Part shown: piece by piece, positions 49,896 through 58,917 of the stretch | Layout: each line of letters begins with the position of its first letter | Numbering within the stretch: position 1 is the stretch's first letter | Assembly (NCBI GenBank): GCA_963714125.1 | Contig: OY970234.1 | Location: forward strand, 124,001-188,000 | DNA: 64,000 bases | Source: CAWCAW01 sp963714125 | Lineage (GTDB): Bacteria; Actinomycetota; Acidimicrobiia; Acidimicrobiales; UBA8190 | Direction of reading: 5' to 3' | Translations under genes and position numbers: made by a program | The notes under the pieces: generated by a model | The model's input: only the letters and a program-made list of their open reading frames with translations | Database searches by the model: none | What the model was told of the DNA's origin: nothing

Positions 49896-50873
49896 TCAGC
49901 AGTAGGGCGAAGCCAGCGTCAGTAGGAAGCCGTCGGCTTCCCACATGGCGTCGACGACAAAACCTGAGTCCCACAACTCGCCTTGAATGCCCGACGGCGT
50001 GAACTTGGTGCTGATCTCGGTGCGCAGATCCTCACCGGCGGCGAAGTGCACCTCCATGCCGAGCTCAGCGATCAACACCGTCTGCTCCACGACACTGCGC
50101 AGCCGCATCTCCACCCACGACGACTCTTCGTCCCAACGCGCCACGTGCTCGAAGCGGTCGGGGTCGAAGTCGGCTTTGAGCTCGCGATTGAGCACGAGCA
50201 GCACGTTGCGGTTGAACGCGGCCGTAACCCCGGCGCTGTCGTCGTAGGCGGCCACCAGCACGGCGGGGTCCTTGACCAGGTCAACGCCGAGCAACAGCTT
50301 GTCGTCGTGTTCCATGACGCAGTCGAGGTCGAACAGAAAGCGCCGGCGTTGATCGGGATCGAGGTTGCCGATGGTGCTGCCCAGAAACGCCACCAGACGG
50401 CGCCCCTCCGACGGCAGGCGGTTCAGCTGGCGATGGAAGTCGCCCACCACGGCGTGCACGGACAGGCCGGGATACTCGGCCGACAGCGCGTTGGCGGCGC
50501 TCCACAAGGTGCCGTCGCTGACGTCCAACGGCACGTAGCGCTCGAGGGTTCCCGTGGCCCGCATGGCATCGAGGAGCACGCGTGATTTGTCGCATGTGCC
50601 GGCACCGAGCTCAACAAGCGTGTCGGCGTCGGCCCGTGCCGCGATGTCAGGTGCGTTGGCTTCGAGCAGCCCGCGCTCGGCGCGTGTCGGGTAGTACTCG
50701 GGGAGCCTGGTGATCTGGTCGAAGAGGTCGCTGCCGCGGTCGTCGTAGAACCACACGGGGGGAAGCGTCTTGTGCTCAGCACTCAGCCCGGCGCGCACAT
50801 CCTCGATGAGGGCGGCTCGCAGGTCGTCACCCGTCAAGTAGATGTCGATGGTGGGCGCGTCGGTGGGTGTCAT
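49896..50873 (-). CDS. egtD: L-histidine N-alpha-methyltransferase EgtD
   Basis: The 325-residue SAM-dependent enzyme trimethylates histidine to hercynine, the first committed step of ergothioneine synthesis. It shows LPPVWFYDDRGSDLFDQITR, PEYYPTRAERGLLE, the SAM motif LVELGAGTCDKSRVLLDAM, and GSTIGNLDPDQRRRFL, all typical of EgtD. It starts 3 bp after the egtB stop, so the two are cotranscribed. Genes for EgtA, EgtC and EgtE are not next to it. Length is normal. Confidence 0.93.
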   Translation of the reverse strand: MTPTDAPTIDIYLTGDDLRAALIEDVRAGLSAEHKTLPPVWFYDDRGSDLFDQITRLPEYYPTRAERGLLEANAPDIAARADADTLVELGAGTCDKSRVLLDAMRATGTLERYVPLDVSDGTLWSAANALSAEYPGLSVHAVVGDFHRQLNRLPSEGRRLVAFLGSTIGNLDPDQRRRFLFDLDCVMEHDDKLLLGVDLVKDPAVLVAAYDDSAGVTAAFNRNVLLVLNRELKADFDPDRFEHVARWDEESSWVEMRLRSVVEQTVLIAELGMEVHFAAGEDLRTEISTKFTPSGIQGELWDSGFVVDAMWEADGFLLTLASPYC

Positions 50874-50876
50874 GGC

Positions 50877-52253
50877 TCAGCTGTCCCGAGCTAGGCGCAC
50901 GCCGCTGAAGGCCCAGCGCGCCGAGGGCGGGAAGAAGTTGCGGTACGTGGCGCGCATGTGTCCGGGTGGGGTAACGGCCGACCCCCCTCGCAACACGTAC
51001 TGGTTCACCATGAACTTCCCGTTGTACTCACCCACCGCACCCGCGGCGGGACGGAAGCCGGGATAGGCGCTGTAGGCACTGGACGTCCATTGCCACGCAT
51101 CGCCGTACCACGACGTCTGGTCGCCCCGGCGTCGCGGGTGCAGCACGCCGAGGTCGAGGAAGTTGCCCACCGGCGCCGTCGTGGCGGCTACCGCTTCCCA
51201 CTCTGCTTCGGTGGGCAGTCGGGCGCCGCGCCAGCGGGCAAAGGCGTCGGCCTCGTAGTAGCTCACGTGGCACACGGGTTCGCTGCCGTCGACGGGCTTG
51301 GGCCCGCCCAGAGTGAATACCGTCCAGGCGGCACCGGTGCCATCGGGTCGACGCCAGTACAGCGGCGCTTCCCATTGTTCGTTCTGCACCGTCGCCCACC
51401 CATCCGACAACCACAGCTCGGGGCGCAGGTAGCCACCGTCGGCCATGAACTCCAGCCACTGGCCACACGTGACGAGCCCGTCGGACAGCGCGAAGGGTTC
51501 GAACAACACGCCATGGCGGGGCGACTCGTTGTCGAAGGCGAACCCGGCCCCGCCGTGACCGACCTCCACCACACCACCGTCATGCTCGACCCAACGGGCC
51601 GCCACCGACGAAGACACGGCCGCCCTCGCCGGCGGCAACTCGACGTAGGCCGGCTCCAGCGCATTACACGAAAGCACGTGCTTGATGTCCATGAGCAAGA
51701 GTTCCTGATGCTGCTGCTCGTGATGCAGCCCGAGCTCGACGAGGTCGGCCACCTCACCGCGCAGACTGCCGTCGAAGAAGCGACCCATGGCCTCGTCGAC
51801 ATAGGCCCGGTACTCGCCCACTTCGCTCGCACCCGGGCGAGAGATGACGCCACGCGTGGCACGCGGGTGGCGCGTCCCCAGGCCCTCGTAATACGAGTTG
51901 AAGAGATACGGGTACGCCGGGTGGAACAGGCGGTAACCGGGTAAGCACGTCTCGAGGAGGAACGTCTCGAAGAACCACGACGTATGGGCCCGATGCCACT
52001 TGGTCGGGCTTACGTCCGCCATCGATTGCACCGTCTGGTCCTCGGGCGACAGCGGCGCGGCCAGTGTTTCGGTCAGGGCGCGGACATGGCGGTAGCGAGA
52101 GGCGAGTGCCTCCGGGCGATGCGCGGTCGTAAGCAATTCAGTCATGGCCGTATGGGGGATGGGGTCCTCAGGGATGCCGGCGGGCATCGGGGGAGCCGTC
52201 TCGTTATCGGCGGGTTGCCCACAGACTATGGGTACCGCACTGACTTCGTTCAT
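50877..52253 (-). CDS. egtB: Hercynine oxygenase (ergothioneine sulfoxide-forming) EgtB
   Basis: ATG 52253 gives 458 residues; ATG 52145 (MTELLTTAHRPEAL) gives 422, closer to known EgtB lengths, and neither has a strong ribosome-binding site. An N-terminal DinB-like domain carries the iron motif LHHEQQHQELLLMD (Hx3HxE). The C-terminal formylglycine-generating-enzyme-like sulfatase-modifying domain has VCHVSYYEADAFARWRGARL and WQWTSSAYSAYPGF. EgtB joins sulfur to hercynine using oxygen and gamma-glutamylcysteine or cysteine. It lies 64 bp downstream of pyrE. Confidence 0.9.
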   Translation of the reverse strand: MNEVSAVPIVCGQPADNETAPPMPAGIPEDPIPHTAMTELLTTAHRPEALASRYRHVRALTETLAAPLSPEDQTVQSMADVSPTKWHRAHTSWFFETFLLETCLPGYRLFHPAYPYLFNSYYEGLGTRHPRATRGVISRPGASEVGEYRAYVDEAMGRFFDGSLRGEVADLVELGLHHEQQHQELLLMDIKHVLSCNALEPAYVELPPARAAVSSSVAARWVEHDGGVVEVGHGGAGFAFDNESPRHGVLFEPFALSDGLVTCGQWLEFMADGGYLRPELWLSDGWATVQNEQWEAPLYWRRPDGTGAAWTVFTLGGPKPVDGSEPVCHVSYYEADAFARWRGARLPTEAEWEAVAATTAPVGNFLDLGVLHPRRRGDQTSWYGDAWQWTSSAYSAYPGFRPAAGAVGEYNGKFMVNQYVLRGGSAVTPPGHMRATYRNFFPPSARWAFSGVRLARDS

Positions 52254-52317
52254 CGGCGGGGGACTTACCCCCGCCGGCCCCTCTGGTCACATGCCCCGGG
52301 TGGGGAGATCAGCACCC

Positions 52318-52875
52318 TCAGCGCTCGTCGTAGTCGAAACCGAGATCGGGCGCCCCCAGTAGGGCCCGAAAGTTGACTCCTTGCGCTCCGAGTAAGGCGG
52401 TAGCCGTGCCGCCCCGATCGACGACGGCCACAGCCAGGATCACCTCGGCCCCGGCGTCTCGTACCGCCAGCACCGCCTCGAGCAACGACGTACCCCGGGT
52501 GACGGTGTCCTCGGTGACGACGACTTTGTCCCCAGCGTCGAGGGCTCCGGCGATGCGGCCACCGCCGCCATGGTCCTTGGCCTCTTTGCGCACGCTGAAC
52601 GCCTTCAGGGCCACGCCCCGTTCGGCGGCCACACCAGCGGTGACGAAGGCCACGGGATCGGCACCCATGGTGAGCCCGCCGATGGCGGTGGCCTCGTCGG
52701 GAAGTACCGACAACATGGCGTCGGCCACGAGCAACATGCCCCCGGGTCGACAGACCGTCTGCTTGGAGTCGATGAACCAGTTCGATCGCCGTCCTGATTT
52801 CAGGACGAAGTCGCCAGTCTTGACCGAGTGTTCGAGAATGTGGGCGCGCAGCGCATCGAACGATCCGGTCGTCAC
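52318..52875 (-). CDS. pyrE: Orotate phosphoribosyltransferase
   Basis: A GTG start overlapping the purM stop (GTGA) gives 185 residues. It transfers phosphoribosyl from PRPP to orotate. Features: LKSGRRSNWFIDSKQTVCRP (substrate loop), VRKEAKDHGGGGRIAGAL (the flexible catalytic loop with Lys), and the PRPP motif VVVTEDTVTRGTSLLEAV. Length is typical. It sits in the purF-purM transcript, coupling a pyrimidine step to purine genes that use the same donor. Confidence 0.92.
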   Translation of the reverse strand: MTTGSFDALRAHILEHSVKTGDFVLKSGRRSNWFIDSKQTVCRPGGMLLVADAMLSVLPDEATAIGGLTMGADPVAFVTAGVAAERGVALKAFSVRKEAKDHGGGGRIAGALDAGDKVVVTEDTVTRGTSLLEAVLAVRDAGAEVILAVAVVDRGGTATALLGAQGVNFRALLGAPDLGFDYDER

Positions 52876-53933
52876 GACGCTGCCTCCGTGGTGGCCTCGC
52901 CATCGATGCGGACCTGTCCGTGGCCTTCGACGACGGCGCCGATGACGATGGCGCCAACGCCGGCGCCATCGATGCTCGTCATCACCGCATCGACGGCGGA
53001 GGGGGCGACGACCAGCACCATGCCAATGCCGAGGTTGAACACATGCGTCATCTCCGCCGGAGCGACGTCACCGAGGCGGCGAATTTCTTCGAAGACGCGA
53101 GGGACGTCCCAAGCGCCGGCATCGACGACGGCGTCGAGCTCTGGAGGAAGCACGCGCCCGAGGTTGCCCGGTATCCCGCCACCGGTGATGTGCGCAGCGG
53201 CATGGATCTCGTCGCCGACCCCGCCCAACGCGCTCAGCACGGCCGGCGCGTACAACACCGAGGGGCGCAACAACTCGTCGGCCAGGCTGTGATCGGCGCC
53301 GTCCCACGCGGGCGCGTCGAGGCGTCGCCCGGCCCGCTCGAGCAAGACGTGGCGGGCGAGCGTGTAGCCGTTGGAGCGCAATCCTGGGGAGGCCAGTCCG
53401 ACCAGCACGTCACCGGCGACCACGCGGGGGGCACCCAGCATGGCCGTTTTGTCCACCACGCCCACGGCGAAGCCGGCCAGGTCGAACTCACCGGGCGCCA
53501 TGGCTCCGGGATGCTCGGCCATCTCGCCGCCGAGCAGCGCGCAGCCCACCTGTCGACAGGCGCCGGCTACGCCCGAGACGAGCTGCTCCATGTGCTGCGG
53601 ATCGAGCTTGCCGGTCGAGATGTAATCGAGAAAGAACAGTGGCTCCGCTCCCACGCACACCAGGTCGTCGACGCACATGGCCACCAGGTCGATGCCGATG
53701 GTGTCGTAGCGGCCGGCACTTTGCGCCACCAGCACCTTCGTCCCCACCCCGTCGGTCGAGGCCACCAGCACGGGCTCGGCGTAGCGGCTGTGGTCGAAGG
53801 CGAAGGCACCGGCAAAGCCACCGATGCCGCCAAGCACCTCGGGGCGCGCCGTCGACGCCACCACGTCACGGATTCGGCGCACGGCTTCTTCGCCGGCGGC
53901 GATGTCGACGCCGGACGATAGATAACTCGACAC
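52872..53933 (-). CDS. purM: Phosphoribosylformylglycinamidine cyclo-ligase
   Basis: A GTG start gives 353 residues. It catalyses ATP-dependent closure of FGAM to AIR, purine step 5. Motifs: VASTDGVGTKVLVAQSAGRY (metal/phosphate), DLVAMCVDDLVCVGAEPLFF, GGEMAEHPGAMAPGEFDLAG, and ITGGGIPGNLGRVLP. Starts 1 bp after purF ends and its stop overlaps pyrE, so the three are translationally linked. Length is normal. Cytoplasmic dimer in the family. Confidence 0.95.
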   Translation of the reverse strand: MSSYLSSGVDIAAGEEAVRRIRDVVASTARPEVLGGIGGFAGAFAFDHSRYAEPVLVASTDGVGTKVLVAQSAGRYDTIGIDLVAMCVDDLVCVGAEPLFFLDYISTGKLDPQHMEQLVSGVAGACRQVGCALLGGEMAEHPGAMAPGEFDLAGFAVGVVDKTAMLGAPRVVAGDVLVGLASPGLRSNGYTLARHVLLERAGRRLDAPAWDGADHSLADELLRPSVLYAPAVLSALGGVGDEIHAAAHITGGGIPGNLGRVLPPELDAVVDAGAWDVPRVFEEIRRLGDVAPAEMTHVFNLGIGMVLVVAPSAVDAVMTSIDGAGVGAIVIGAVVEGHGQVRIDGEATTEAAS

Positions 53934-53934
53934 G

Positions 53935-55407
53935 TCAGGCGGGCGCTGCGGTGGACAATGGCGTAGCCCCCACCAAGGTCCCCAGTTGGACAGGGACGGG
54001 CACCGGATACGTGCCCGTCAGACAACCGCTGCAGAAGCCGGCTCCCGGCGCGTCGATGGCTTCGATCAAGTTTTCCAGCGACAGGTAGGAGAGGGAGTCC
54101 ACGCCCAAAAACGCTTCCATCTCAGCCACGGTGCTGTGCGCCGCGATCAACTCGTCTCGGCTGGGGATGTCGATGCCGAAGAAACACGGCCACATGAGCG
54201 GCGGCGACGAGATGCGCAGATGCACCTCGGTGGCGCCGGCTTCGCGCAACATCCGGGCCACGGCGCGCTGGGTGGTACCGCGCACGATGGAATCGTCCAC
54301 CACCACGATGCGCCGTCCGGCGATGTTTTCGCGCAACGGGTTGAGCTTGCGCCGCACCCCGGCATCACGGGCCGCCTGACCGGGCGTGATGAACGTGCGG
54401 CCGATGTAGCGGTTCTTCACGAGCCCCTGCCCGTGCGGGATGCCGCTGGCGCGGGCAAAGCCCTCGGCGGCGGGCACACCGGACTCGGGCACGCCCATGA
54501 CGAGGTCGGCCTCGACGGGCGCCTGGGCAGCCAGGCGTTCGCCCATGCGCCGGCGCGCTGCGTGCACCTCGCGTCCGTACAGCATGCTGTCGGGGCGGGC
54601 GAAGTAGACGAACTCGAAGATGCACAGATGCGGGTCGATCCGTTCGTCGGAGAACAGTTGCTCGCAGTGCACGCCGGTGGCGTCGATGACCACCATCTCT
54701 CCCGGTTCGATCTCGCGCACGAAGGTGGCCCCCACGATGTCGAGGGCAGGCGTCTCTGACGCCAGCACCCACCCCTCGGGCTGTTCGCCAGGACCGAGGC
54801 GTCCCAAGCACAGCGGGCGCAGGCCGGTGGGGTCACGCACCCCGATCACGTGGGTGGCGTCGAGGACGACGAACGAGAACGCCCCTTCGACCGACGGCAG
54901 CACCTGCCGCAGGGCGTCGGCCAGGGCGTCGTTGGGAAGTATCGGGGTCGAGTCCGCCACGTCTTGGGCCTCGGCCTCAGGGGGAAATGCCAAGGCCACC
55001 AGCTCGGCCACCAGGTCGCTGTCCGACGCCACCACACCGGGCAACATGCCGGCCTGCTCGGCCAGCTCGGCGGTGTTGGTCAGGTTGCCGTTGTGACCGA
55101 GGGCAAACCCGGCGCCGCCGACGGCGCGGTACACCGGTTGGGCGTTGCGCCACGTCGAGGCCCCCGTGGTCGAGTAGCGGGTATGGCCGATGGCGAGATC
55201 ACCGGGCAGGCATGAGATGGTGCGCTCGTTGAACACGGCGGTGACGAGTCCCATGTCCTTGACGGCGGTGATGGTCTCGCCGTCACTGACGGCCATGCCG
55301 GCCGATTCCTGGCCCCGGTGCTGCAAGGCGTGGAGCCCGTCGAAGGTGAGTTGCGCCACCGTCCGGCCGGGCGCGTAGACGCCGAACACACCGCAGGATT
55401 CCTTCAT
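53935..55407 (-). CDS. purF: Amidophosphoribosyltransferase
   Basis: ATG 55407 gives 490 residues. PurF makes phosphoribosylamine from PRPP and glutamine, the committed purine step. The sequence opens MKESCGVFGVYAPGRTVAQL; Cys5 becomes the N-terminal nucleophile after removal of MKES. It contains LQHRGQESAGMAVSDG, DDSIVRGTTQRAV (PRPP loop) and a C-terminal Cys-rich-like end FCSGCLTGTYP, suggesting an Fe-S-type enzyme as in Bacillus. The frame is open upstream but has no start codon near. A short leader ORF overlaps the start. Confidence 0.95.
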   Translation of the reverse strand: MKESCGVFGVYAPGRTVAQLTFDGLHALQHRGQESAGMAVSDGETITAVKDMGLVTAVFNERTISCLPGDLAIGHTRYSTTGASTWRNAQPVYRAVGGAGFALGHNGNLTNTAELAEQAGMLPGVVASDSDLVAELVALAFPPEAEAQDVADSTPILPNDALADALRQVLPSVEGAFSFVVLDATHVIGVRDPTGLRPLCLGRLGPGEQPEGWVLASETPALDIVGATFVREIEPGEMVVIDATGVHCEQLFSDERIDPHLCIFEFVYFARPDSMLYGREVHAARRRMGERLAAQAPVEADLVMGVPESGVPAAEGFARASGIPHGQGLVKNRYIGRTFITPGQAARDAGVRRKLNPLRENIAGRRIVVVDDSIVRGTTQRAVARMLREAGATEVHLRISSPPLMWPCFFGIDIPSRDELIAAHSTVAEMEAFLGVDSLSYLSLENLIEAIDAPGAGFCSGCLTGTYPVPVPVQLGTLVGATPLSTAAPA

Positions 55408-55436
55408 TGGGGCTTCATCGCTCGATGGGACCTCAC
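55404..55436 (-). CDS. Candidate 10-codon leader ORF coupled to purF
   Basis: GTG 55436 is preceded 8 nt upstream by GGGGAGGAG, the best ribosome-binding site in the region. It encodes about 10 residues (MRSHRAMKPQ) and ends with TGA overlapping the purF ATG (ATGA). purF itself has no nearby ribosome-binding site. It could be a translational coupling device. Whether it is regulatory is unknown. Confidence 0.35.
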   Translation of the reverse strand: MRSHRAMKPQ

Positions 55437-55562
55437 CGCGCGCAACTCCTCCCCAGTCACCTCGCGGGAGCCTACCGTCTTGTTCCCCGGTACTCGTCAA
55501 CCCCGCTCGTAAAGGTCCGTGAGCCGGGCCGCCAAAGAGGTGCAGGTAGCCTGCGCCTGACC

Positions 55563-56423
55563 ATGATCGACCTGCACACCCACTCCAACATCTCCGATGG
55601 CTCGGAGACACCGACACGCGTGGCCGAGCTGGCCGCCGCCTCCGGGTGTTCCGCCTTCGCCCTGACCGATCACGACAGCCTGCTGGGGCTGGCCGAAGCC
55701 CGCGGCGCCGCCGAGGCAGCCGGCATCACGCTCATCGCGGGCTGCGAGGTGTCGTGTGTGAAGCCAACGGTGCCGGGCGCGTCGATCACCGGGTCGGTCC
55801 ACGTCCTCGTCTACTTCGTCGACCAGGGTGAGGGCCCCCTGCAAGACGAGCTCCTGGCCCTGCGCCGGGACCGGCGGCGCCGCAACGACGCCCTCATCGA
55901 GCGCCTGCGCGAGCTGGGCGTGGACGTCGAATGGGAGACGGTGGTGGCCAAGGCCGGCGGCGAAGGCGGCGTGGGCCGTCCGCACTTCGCCCAAGTCCTG
56001 GTGGACATGGGCGTGGCCGAGGACATTCAGGACGCCTTCGACCGCTACCTGGCCGACGGCCAGAGCGCCTATGTGCCCAAGGCTCGCATCACCCCTACCG
56101 ACGTCGTGAAGTTGGCCACCGCCTCGGGCGGGGTGGCCGTGCTGGCCCATCCGCTCACCTTGGGACTTGCTCCCAGTGCACTGGAGAACCTCGTGGCGGA
56201 CCTGGCCCGAGAAGGTTTGGGCGGAATCGAGGCCGTCTACGGCCGCTACAGCCCCGACGAACGTCGCCAGCTGCGCCGGTTGGCCGAACGGACCCACGTG
56301 GTGGCCACGGGGGGATCCGATTTCCACGGGACCTTCAAGCCCGACCTCGACGTGGGCACCGGGCTCGGCGATCTGAACGTCCCCGACGACATCCTCGACG
56401 CACTCATGGCACGGCGTCCCTGA
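55563..56423 (+). CDS. PHP-domain phosphoesterase (TrpH/YciV, RNase AM-like)
   Basis: ATG 55563 gives 286 residues. PHP motifs: MIDLHTHSNISDGSETP, ALTDHDSLLGL, a middle GVGRPHFAQVLVDMG insert, VAVLAHPLTLG and ATGGSDFHGTFKPDLDVG with metal ligands His/Asp. It matches the YciV/TrpH family, which removes 5' nucleotides or hydrolyses 3',5'-nucleoside bisphosphates (pAp). Divergent from purF and convergent with purL with a 4-bp gap; it interrupts the purine genes without an obvious role in the pathway. TAGCCT lies 10 nt before the ATG. Confidence 0.88.
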   Translation: MIDLHTHSNISDGSETPTRVAELAAASGCSAFALTDHDSLLGLAEARGAAEAAGITLIAGCEVSCVKPTVPGASITGSVHVLVYFVDQGEGPLQDELLALRRDRRRRNDALIERLRELGVDVEWETVVAKAGGEGGVGRPHFAQVLVDMGVAEDIQDAFDRYLADGQSAYVPKARITPTDVVKLATASGGVAVLAHPLTLGLAPSALENLVADLAREGLGGIEAVYGRYSPDERRQLRRLAERTHVVATGGSDFHGTFKPDLDVGTGLGDLNVPDDILDALMARRP

Positions 56424-56427
56424 AGCT

Positions 56428-58698
56428 TCAGGCGGCCGGCGGTTCTCCCAGAGCGGAGGCCAGGGCGTTGGACCACAACCCGGCGGCTTCGTCGAGCCCG
56501 ATATCCACCAGCCCGGCCACGGCAATGCGCTGACCGCCCGCGGCCCCGATGACGGTGGCCGGCACCCCCGCCCGCTGAGCGGCGGCCAGGACATCATCAA
56601 CGCGGCTGGTGCAGCAGATGACCCGGCTGGGTGACTCTGAGAACAGCTCGGCCACATCGGCAATCCCTGTCACCGTGACGCCCACAGCGCTGCGCACGGA
56701 GCACTCGGCCAGCGCCAGGGCCAAGCCCCCGCCCGACACATCGGTCAGGCCGCTGACGAGATCCTCGGTCACCAGCTCGACCACCAAGCCCAGCAGCGCA
56801 CCGTGGCGGACCAGGTCGAGGGCGGGCAGGGGGCCGGATATCCCACCCAGACGCTCCACGGCCAGGCGAGTTCCGGCCAGAACCGGCTCGGTGGTGCCCA
56901 GCAGCACGATGGAGGTGCCATCGGTGAACCCTTTTCCGGGGGGGCGGCGCTGCAACTCGTCGATGACGCCGAGAACAGCGATGACCGGGGTGGGGTCGAT
57001 ATCGGCGCCCGCACTTTCGTTGTAGAAGCTGACGTTGCCGCCCACCACCGGCAGCCCGAGGCCCCGGCACGCCTCGGCCATGCCGTCGATGGACTCCGAC
57101 AGCTGCCACATCACCTCGGGGTGCTCGGGGTTGCCGAAGTTCAGGCAGTTCACGACCGCGGCGGGGCGGGCCCCCGCACAGGCCACGTTCAACGCCGATT
57201 CCGCCACGGTCATGGCGGTGCCGGCGCGGGGATCGACCGCACACCACCGCGGGTTGGAGTCAGTGGACAGCGCCAGCCCTCGGCGGCTGGGCGGCAGCCC
57301 CGGGGCGGCCAGACGCAAGACGGCGGCGTCGGACCCGGGGCCCTCAACGGTGTTGAGGAAGAGCTGGTGGTCGTACTGGCGATACACCCACGAGGCGTCG
57401 GCCAGCATGGAAAGAACCACCGAGCTGCAGTCGACGGCGTCGAGGACTTCGGGCCGGCCGCCCGACACGCCACCCGACGCACGGGCACCGGCGCCGGCGC
57501 CGGCGCCCGCCGTGACCGGACACGCCATGGGACGTTCGTAGAGCGGGGCGTCGTCGGACAACGAGGCGGCCGGAACATCGGCGATCACGGCGCCGCCCGG
57601 GCCGTCGAGGATGCGCAAGCGCCCTACGCCGGTGGCCGGATCGGGGGCGGTGACCGTACCCACCACCGCAGCGCGTACCTCCCAGCGCCGGCACACCTCT
57701 TGCACGTCGGGGAGATCGGTGGGCGTGACGATGGCCAGCATGCGTTCTTGGCTCTCTGAGGTCATGACCTCGAAGGGCTCCATACCCTTTTCACGGCGGG
57801 GCACGGCGGAGACGTCCACGTCCATGCCCATGCCCCCGCGCGCCGCGGTCTCGGAGGTGGCACATGTCAGGCCCGCCCCGCCCAGATCCTGGATGCCCAC
57901 CACCAGGCCGCGGCTGAGCAGCTCGAGACACGCTTCGATGAGGCGCTTCTCCTCGAAAGGATCGCCCACCTGGACACTCGGACGCTTGGCGGAGTCCTTG
58001 GCGTCCTCGTCGCTGAACCCGGCTGAGGCCAACACGCTCACCCCGCCGATGCCGTCGCGCCCCGTGGCCGATCCCAGCAGCACGGCCACGTTCCCCAGTC
58101 CGGTGGCCTGGGCCAATACGAGGTGCTCTTTGCGCATGACACCCAGGCACAGCACGTTGACGAGCGGATTGCGGGAGTAGCTGGGCGAAAAGGTCAGCTC
58201 GCCGCCCACGGTGGGCACGCCCACGGCGTTGCCGTAGCCGGAGATGCCGGCCACCACGCCCTCGACCAGGAAGCGGTTGCGGGCGTCATCCAAAGGACCG
58301 AAGAACAGCGGGTCCATCAGGGCAATGGGCCGGGCCCCCATGGTGAAGATGTCACGCAGGATCCCGCCCACGCCGGTGGCCGCCCCTTGATAGGGCTCCA
58401 CGGCCGACGGGTGGTTGTGGCTCTCGATGCGGATGGCCGCCGCGATGCCATCACCGACATCAATGACACCGGCGTTCTCGCCGGGGCCGACCAGGACATG
58501 GGGCCCCTCGGTGGGAAGGCGCTTCAGGTGCAGGCGCGAGGACTTGTAAGAACAGTGCTCGCTCCACATCACCGCGTACATGGCCAGCTCGAGATGGTTG
58601 GGGGACCGTCCCAAGATGGCCTCGATGCGACCGGCTTCGTCGTCGGTCAGGCCCAGGGACCGGTGCAAGGAGGAGTCTGTGGCGTCGCCGGCGACCAT
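56428..58698 (-). CDS. purL: Phosphoribosylformylglycinamidine synthase subunit PurL
   Basis: ATG 58698 is chosen because GGTGAGGAGG lies just upstream; the frame is open to 59139 without support. The product is 756 residues, the small PurL that works with PurS and PurQ to convert FGAR to FGAM. Motifs: MYAVMWSEHCSYKSSRLHLK, RIESHNHPSAVEPYQGAATG, GNAVGVPTVGGELTF, GIQDLGGAGLTCATSETAAR and the C-terminal GGNVSFYNESAGADIDPTPV. Length is normal. The partner subunits are about 0.7 kb upstream of it on the same strand, separated by one plus-strand gene. Confidence 0.95.
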   Translation of the reverse strand: MVAGDATDSSLHRSLGLTDDEAGRIEAILGRSPNHLELAMYAVMWSEHCSYKSSRLHLKRLPTEGPHVLVGPGENAGVIDVGDGIAAAIRIESHNHPSAVEPYQGAATGVGGILRDIFTMGARPIALMDPLFFGPLDDARNRFLVEGVVAGISGYGNAVGVPTVGGELTFSPSYSRNPLVNVLCLGVMRKEHLVLAQATGLGNVAVLLGSATGRDGIGGVSVLASAGFSDEDAKDSAKRPSVQVGDPFEEKRLIEACLELLSRGLVVGIQDLGGAGLTCATSETAARGGMGMDVDVSAVPRREKGMEPFEVMTSESQERMLAIVTPTDLPDVQEVCRRWEVRAAVVGTVTAPDPATGVGRLRILDGPGGAVIADVPAASLSDDAPLYERPMACPVTAGAGAGAGARASGGVSGGRPEVLDAVDCSSVVLSMLADASWVYRQYDHQLFLNTVEGPGSDAAVLRLAAPGLPPSRRGLALSTDSNPRWCAVDPRAGTAMTVAESALNVACAGARPAAVVNCLNFGNPEHPEVMWQLSESIDGMAEACRGLGLPVVGGNVSFYNESAGADIDPTPVIAVLGVIDELQRRPPGKGFTDGTSIVLLGTTEPVLAGTRLAVERLGGISGPLPALDLVRHGALLGLVVELVTEDLVSGLTDVSGGGLALALAECSVRSAVGVTVTGIADVAELFSESPSRVICCTSRVDDVLAAAQRAGVPATVIGAAGGQRIAVAGLVDIGLDEAAGLWSNALASALGEPPAA

Positions 58699-58917
58699 GA
58701 CCTCCTCACCGTACCCGGCACGCCCGGGGGGCTTGGCGTTGGCGGCGGAGAGCCCCGAAGCGGGCCCGGGGCGGTCCGGGGCGGGCGCCGAAATACCGGC
58801 CTCGCCGGGCGCCCTGGGGGCCAAAAAGGCAACCCCCGTTGCAAATGGCATATGGGCGCCGATGATTTTGGGGCGTGTCACTACCCCGTAAATGCCGCAA
58901 TACCGCATAATGACCGT
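58699..58917. promoter_or_regulatory. Divergent purL/conserved hypothetical promoter region
   Basis: 219 bp. The right end contains CGCATAATGACC, with CATAAT 6 nt before ATG 58918 on the plus strand. The minus strand has CATTAT at the same place, so the -10 elements may overlap. The purL mRNA would then have a leader of about 200 nt. Confidence 0.4.
58906..58911 (+). promoter_or_regulatory. -10-like CATAAT before conserved hypothetical gene
   Basis: CATAAT lies 6 nt before ATG 58918. It matches the spacing of other apparent leaderless starts in this window. Confidence 0.45.
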
